DNA of 64,000 nt, taken from positions 16,416,601 through 16,480,600 of the forward strand of contig NC_049984.1 of assembly GCF_000003815.2 (NCBI RefSeq), read 5' to 3'. Numbering within the stretch: the stretch's first letter is position 1; every line of letters starts with the position of its first letter. Positions 36,001 to 42,000 of the stretch are shown here, one piece after another. The notes under the pieces are model-generated. The model did no database searches. It saw only the letters and a program-made list of their open reading frames with translations, and had not been told where the DNA came from. The position numbers and the translations under genes were made by a program. Source of the stretch: Branchiostoma floridae (Eukaryota; Chordata; Leptocardii; Amphioxiformes; Branchiostomatidae).

Positions 36001-39000
36001 ACGAAGGACTGGGAACTCTACAGGTCTCTCAGGAACCAAACAACATCAATGATTAAGAAGGCGAAGAAAACTCATTTTGAAAGTGCCATCACCGACGCTG
36101 CAGAAGATCCCAGTCTAATGTGGAAAATTATTAACACTTTCACAGGAAAAACAAAAGGCAAATGTCAAGTCCGGAAAATACGACGATCTGACGAGAGATG
36201 TATATCTGAACCTGCCGAAATGGCTGAGGAGTTTAACAACTACTTCTCGTCAAGTGCAGCAGACTTGGCAAGGGATATCCCAGTGTCCGAGGAGGATCCC
36301 CTTCGTCATGTTCCTGAGGCAACATCGACTTTCCGCCTGCGGCCAGTTGAAGAAACAGAGGTCCTAAACGAGCTTCTTAGGCTCAAGCCAAAGAAAGCCA
36401 CAGGAGTTGACAAGATTCCATCAAGGCTCCTTAAGGATTCTGCGCCTATAATTGTCAAACCGTTAGCACACATCTTTAACCTGTCTATAACATCAGGTGA
36501 AGTTCCCGACGACTGGAAACTGGCTAAATTATCGCCCATATACAAATCAGGGAACAAAGACAGTGTTTCCAACTACCGTCCTGTCTCTGTCCTAAATGTG
36601 GCCTCCAAAGTGATGGAGAAAATGGTTCACAACCAGGTCTCACACTTTGTGAACAGTACTGGCCAGCTCACGGCCCACCAAAGTGGTTTCAGAAAACACC
36701 ACAGCACAGGTACAGCAGTGCAAAAGGTGGTGGAGGACATCCAGTCAGCACAAAACAACAAGAAGGTAACTGTCGCGCTGTTCCTTGACCTAAGGAAAGC
36801 GTTCGACACTGTCAACCACCAAATCCTCCTTGGTAAACTTCAGAAGATGGGTTTTGACAACGGGGCGATAAATTGGTTCAGATCTTACCTCACAGACCGT
36901 TTCCAACACGTAGATATTCAGAACCAGCAGTCTACGCAAAAACGTGTCACGTGTGGTGTCCCGCAAGGGAGCGTGTTAGGTCCTTTGTTATTCAGCTTAT
37001 ATGTGAATGATCTACCACAGGTTGTGCGTAAGTGTAAAATCCATATGTACGCAGACGACACTGTGCTTTATTGCTCGGCTAGCCTGTCTAAGGAATGTGA
37101 GGAAACTGTGTCAGAGGACATGAAACTGGTAGCTAACTGGTTTATTGTAAATAGACTATCACTTCACCCTGACAAAACTAAAGCCATGTTATTTGGATCA
37201 CCTCAGAAACTGCGTCACGCAGGAAACACTGTCACTGTAACTGATGGGTTTAACTCATTTGAGCAGGTAAAAGTGTATACTTACCTAGGTGTCACCATGG
37301 ACTCCTCTCTAAACTGGTCAGCACACACAGAAAGGATGGTAAAGAAGCTCCTTGCTGGCCTTAGTGCCTTAAGCCGGGCTAAGCCTTATGTTACTAAGGA
37401 GATCCTGCTAGTCATGTGTCGAACCTTGTTATATACTCACCTGGATTATTGTGATACTGCATGGTTACTGTCACTTTTTCATTGTAACAAAGTAAGATCA
37501 CAACAGTTGACTAAACTGCTAAATCGGGCAGCCAGGATTATTACTGGGCGATCACTCAAAGATCGTGTACCTACAGAAACCCTGCTTACAGAGGCTGGTA
37601 TGGTACCCCTGGTTGAAAGGGTGAAATTGAACACGTTAGTGACTGTACACAAGGCAGTTCGCCACAAGGCACCTGCCTACATGACACAAATGTTCAAATG
37701 GCTGTCGCCCCCAGTGCTTAGAGTTCGTACTCGCACTGCTACGAAACAGCTCTACAACTTCGACCCTCACATGCTGGACACTCCAAAAGCACATGTGGAA
37801 ACCTTCAAGGGCAGCCTGCAGTACCTAGGGCCTGTCCTGTGGAATAGTCTTGCTGCTGATCAGCGGAAACACACGTCAACGTCAGCATTTAAAAACGGAC
37901 TGTAGATGACTGCAGATGTGCCTATACTGAGACTGTTTTGTACATGTAAATGTTTGCAACGTTATTTGTATATTGTTGGGTTTAAACTGTGTCATGTAAT
38001 TTTTAATGTGTGTCCAGGGATACCTGAAAATCAGATCAATGGATCTGAGGTATTCCCTGGTAAAATAAATAAACTTGAAACTTGAACTTGTCGCACAATT
38101 GACATGCATGTCTGTCAAATGCAGGAACTTCCACGTGTGGAACGAGGCGTGGATGGCCCGGCCTGACCTTCCCGAGGGGTACGGGGGCTGGCAGGCGGTG
38201 GACGCCACCCCACAGGAAACAAGTGATGGTAAGGCTGCGATCTTGTCTTAGATTGTTATGATACTTTGACGAAGAGAACAAGAGCTCCCTGGCCTATGGG
38301 TCATCAATCCGTCAGATCATGAGCACACTGGATCATCTCTGTGATGTCAGAGTCTTTTCTTAATCTCCACTAGTTCTGATTTTTTGTTGTTATCGGTTTC
38401 TTTGTTGAAAGTATGTTGTACATAAACATTCCATTTTCAGGCGTGTACTGCTGTGGACCGTGCCCTATCTCTGCAGTGAAAAACGGACACGTCTACCTGC
38501 CGTACGACACCAAGTTCGTCTTCGCTGAAGTTAACGCAGACAAGGTCTACTGGCTGGTACGACAGTAACATTCACACTTGAAATATTTTATAACATTTTC
38601 CATAGCAGAAATGACGTAGAAAAGGGAATTTACTTGTTTTAACTCAATTTAACACTTAATCAAGATTCATCTCTTCAATAACGTCACAACGTTATAGCAT
38701 GTTTGTGTCCTTTGCCGGAAGGTTGGTCTGTATACTACCTCTAGTATATTCCAGGCTACACTCCACGGTTGTTCTGTGTATGTCAATACAACAGCTATCT
38801 ATCTCACATCAAAATAAAAGGACGATAAATCGCAGACTTGTTAATGAGCATGACAGTCCTCAGGCATTACGCTAACAGACATAACGAGCTACAGGCTATA
38901 CCCAACAGCTATTCTTCTTACACATGTCCCTATAACAACAACCTGACATAAAGGCAAAAGAACAATAGATCACATACCTGTTGATTGGCATTACAGAACA

Positions 39001-42000
39001 AAATACCTGTGTTCACATGTACATGTTGATTATCACTCCAGGTGGACAGGCATAAGAACTTGCGAAAGCTGAGGACCAGAAAGGCCGCCATCGGTAACAA
39101 GATGAGCACCAAGGCTGTGGGCTCCAACGCCAGACACGATCTCACGGAGAACTACAAGTACCCAGAAGGTCATTGCCAATTAATTGCTTTGCCATGCTAT
39201 CATAATGGTTTATTTCTTATTTCTTATCCCACTACACGGTGCAGGTAGTCTGTTCTGTCATTGCGCTGTTCTCCTGAGACGTATTGTTCAAGATTTTAGG
39301 ATGCAAAGTCGTACAGGTTTTTGACTGTAAATAAGCCGTGAGGCTCGGTGGGCGTCACTCCACTGTCATGGGGGCAGGGGCATGACGAGTATTGAACTCA
39401 GCACCTACTGATTCTGTTTCCAAGGCTCTAGTCGTTGCGCCACACAGATACCCCTAAAGTAGCACAACTGTAGCACAACTAAACCCACATATCCATATAA
39501 TAGACATATCGTCTTTGCCGTTAGTAATGGCTCTTCTTTCATTGCAGTAACATTACCCATTGAAACTGATTACGTGATGTTTTCTGATTTTGATTTCTTC
39601 ATTTCTTTGCTGGCTTGTTTTTGTTTTTGTTCTATTGGGTCATGATTGTAGTCTACTTGGGAGCAAAATATCCTGTTGCTTACCTCTGCTGCATTTCCCT
39701 ACAGGCTCTGACCAGGAGCGTGTGGCAGTCCGCACAGCAGTTTCACACGGACTGAAGCCGAACACTTATGATGATGTCATTGAAGATGAGGACGTGGAAT
39801 TTGACGTCCATGCTGACGATGAGGTAAGGACGTCTGTTAAGGGAAAACCGAAGATGACATTGTCAGATATGCTGGTCAGCAACACGTGCACAGTGTTGTT
39901 TTGTTGTTGTTGTTGCTAGGAGTATTAAGTGTAAGTGAGAAGGCATGTGCTATATTCAGTATCAGGTTCATTGTACTAGTAAATCCCATAGCTCCTTTGT
40001 GCAAGTGCAGTAGAGGACTATAGCCTGGATGCAAGGCTGTTTCCAAGGCATATAAAAACTAATCCCTTGCATCAGGGGGTCTGTGGTAAAATGTCTGTGT
40101 AGGCCCTGGAAACAGTCTGGCACTGTCATAGGGACTGCTACCCTTTCCATCAAGCGTCTATGTGGCTCGATAAGATCTAATTTTGATGTCGTCTATCAAC
40201 AGATCTACATAGGCCAGAACATTCACGTCACCCTGTCCATGAAGAACACCAGTTCAGAACCCCGTAAGGTCACCACCCACCTGACTGCCAGGGCCATGTA
40301 CTACACCGGCGTGCCTGCTCACGACATTGGAGAGTTGGAGAAGGACGTTTTCATTCCACCAAACGGAGGTTCGTCGTTTGCATGTTTTCTGACTAAAATC
40401 TAAGCAATTTGGAGGTATCAATCATCAATCATCCAGGATGTTCTTTTTTTGGCCCCAACCTTCTTGTACAATATATGTTAAAGATAAAGGCAGTCCCATT
40501 GCAATTTTATAGCCTTAGGTGTATACATGTGGGGTTTTATCCGTGTCACGGTATTGGAAGGTGGAGCCCAGCCCTCTCCCTCTACCGCCTTTTACCACCC
40601 CAAGTCAGATACCCATTTTTACACCTGGGCGGGGTGGGGAAAGTCGTCCTAGTGCCTCCCCCATGACCACAATATCCGATAGCATGACAGGATTCTCTGA
40701 TTCCCGGGACCTCTGGTTTCTGGGTCAAACACAATACAGCTAAGCCACATGACCCCACCAAAACAAACCATACAATGATATACATAAAAGCATATTCTAA
40801 TCATTGACATTGACTAGATTTTCCCATGGGAAGAGCCACACCCCATGCAAGAACCCACAGGTGCGATGGTGCGGTGTGCGTTGGTGCAAATCCTTCTGTC
40901 GGGAGTTGGTCGTTCACTTCAAATCACCCGGATAGAGGCCTGGCGAACCTCTGTCTCGTATCAGCCACATGGTGATTTACATCATTCACCCGGACGGGAG
41001 ACCTGGCGTATCCCCGTCTTGTAATTAGTCAGCGAAAGGGTATGTCACCCCGTAAGGGTTCATGTGCGATCACGTCGACCGATGATGATGATGATGAGAT
41101 TTTCCCAGCGTTTTCTAAATTCAACATATGCCTACCTGCCCTTCTCCCTCCAGAGGCGTCCGTAGAGATGACCTTCACACCCAGGGAGTACCTGGACATG
41201 CTGGTGGACCAGGCAATCGTGAAGATCCACGCCATGGCTCACGTGGACGACACTAACCAGGTGTACTCAGGACAAGATGACTTCCGCCTCATGAGCCCGG
41301 ACCTCACAGTCAAGGTAGGGAACACAGGATTGTTTAGGACATTCAAGCTCATGGGAAAATATAAAATAAAACATCGTTAGTGAGCTCTCGCAGAAGGTTT
41401 GGGATAGCTTTGCCAACTGTTAGAGAAAATAATGCATTTTACATTGTAAAAAATGTAATGGAAATCCACGAACAGTTTCTTGCATTATGCACATTCATAT
41501 ACGCCCACAGTCACCCACCATGGTACAACTTTAGCCGAACACATAACCGTCTTGGCGAAGATGAATAGATATTTATCAAACGTACAGAATCAGTCTTATA
41601 CTCGAGACAAAGAGTGGATGATTATGAAACTTTTAGGGTTTATTCGCCGTATCTTTCAGCTCTGTAAGGGGCCGTCGTGTGCCGTGATATTCTATATAAG
41701 ATTTTCTTTATATAAAAAGAATGCTTTATATGCGCACAATCCAGATGTAGCGGTAAAGCACATGTTTGTTTTTCTGCTGAAGAATCATCTATCACTCGAT
41801 CCACAGCTGTTCCTCTGAATGTAAAGAGTAAAAAACTGATGTTTCTATATAATATGACAGTTTGGCGAAGCAATGTAGGTAAGGCTAGCTCGCAAATTTT
41901 CAAAGGAGTTCATTTATTCCGTTCTGGTTACCACTGATGAGCTCGAGGTACACGGTTGACTGTGAATGCCATGCTTGGACCTTTCGTGCTATCCAACATG

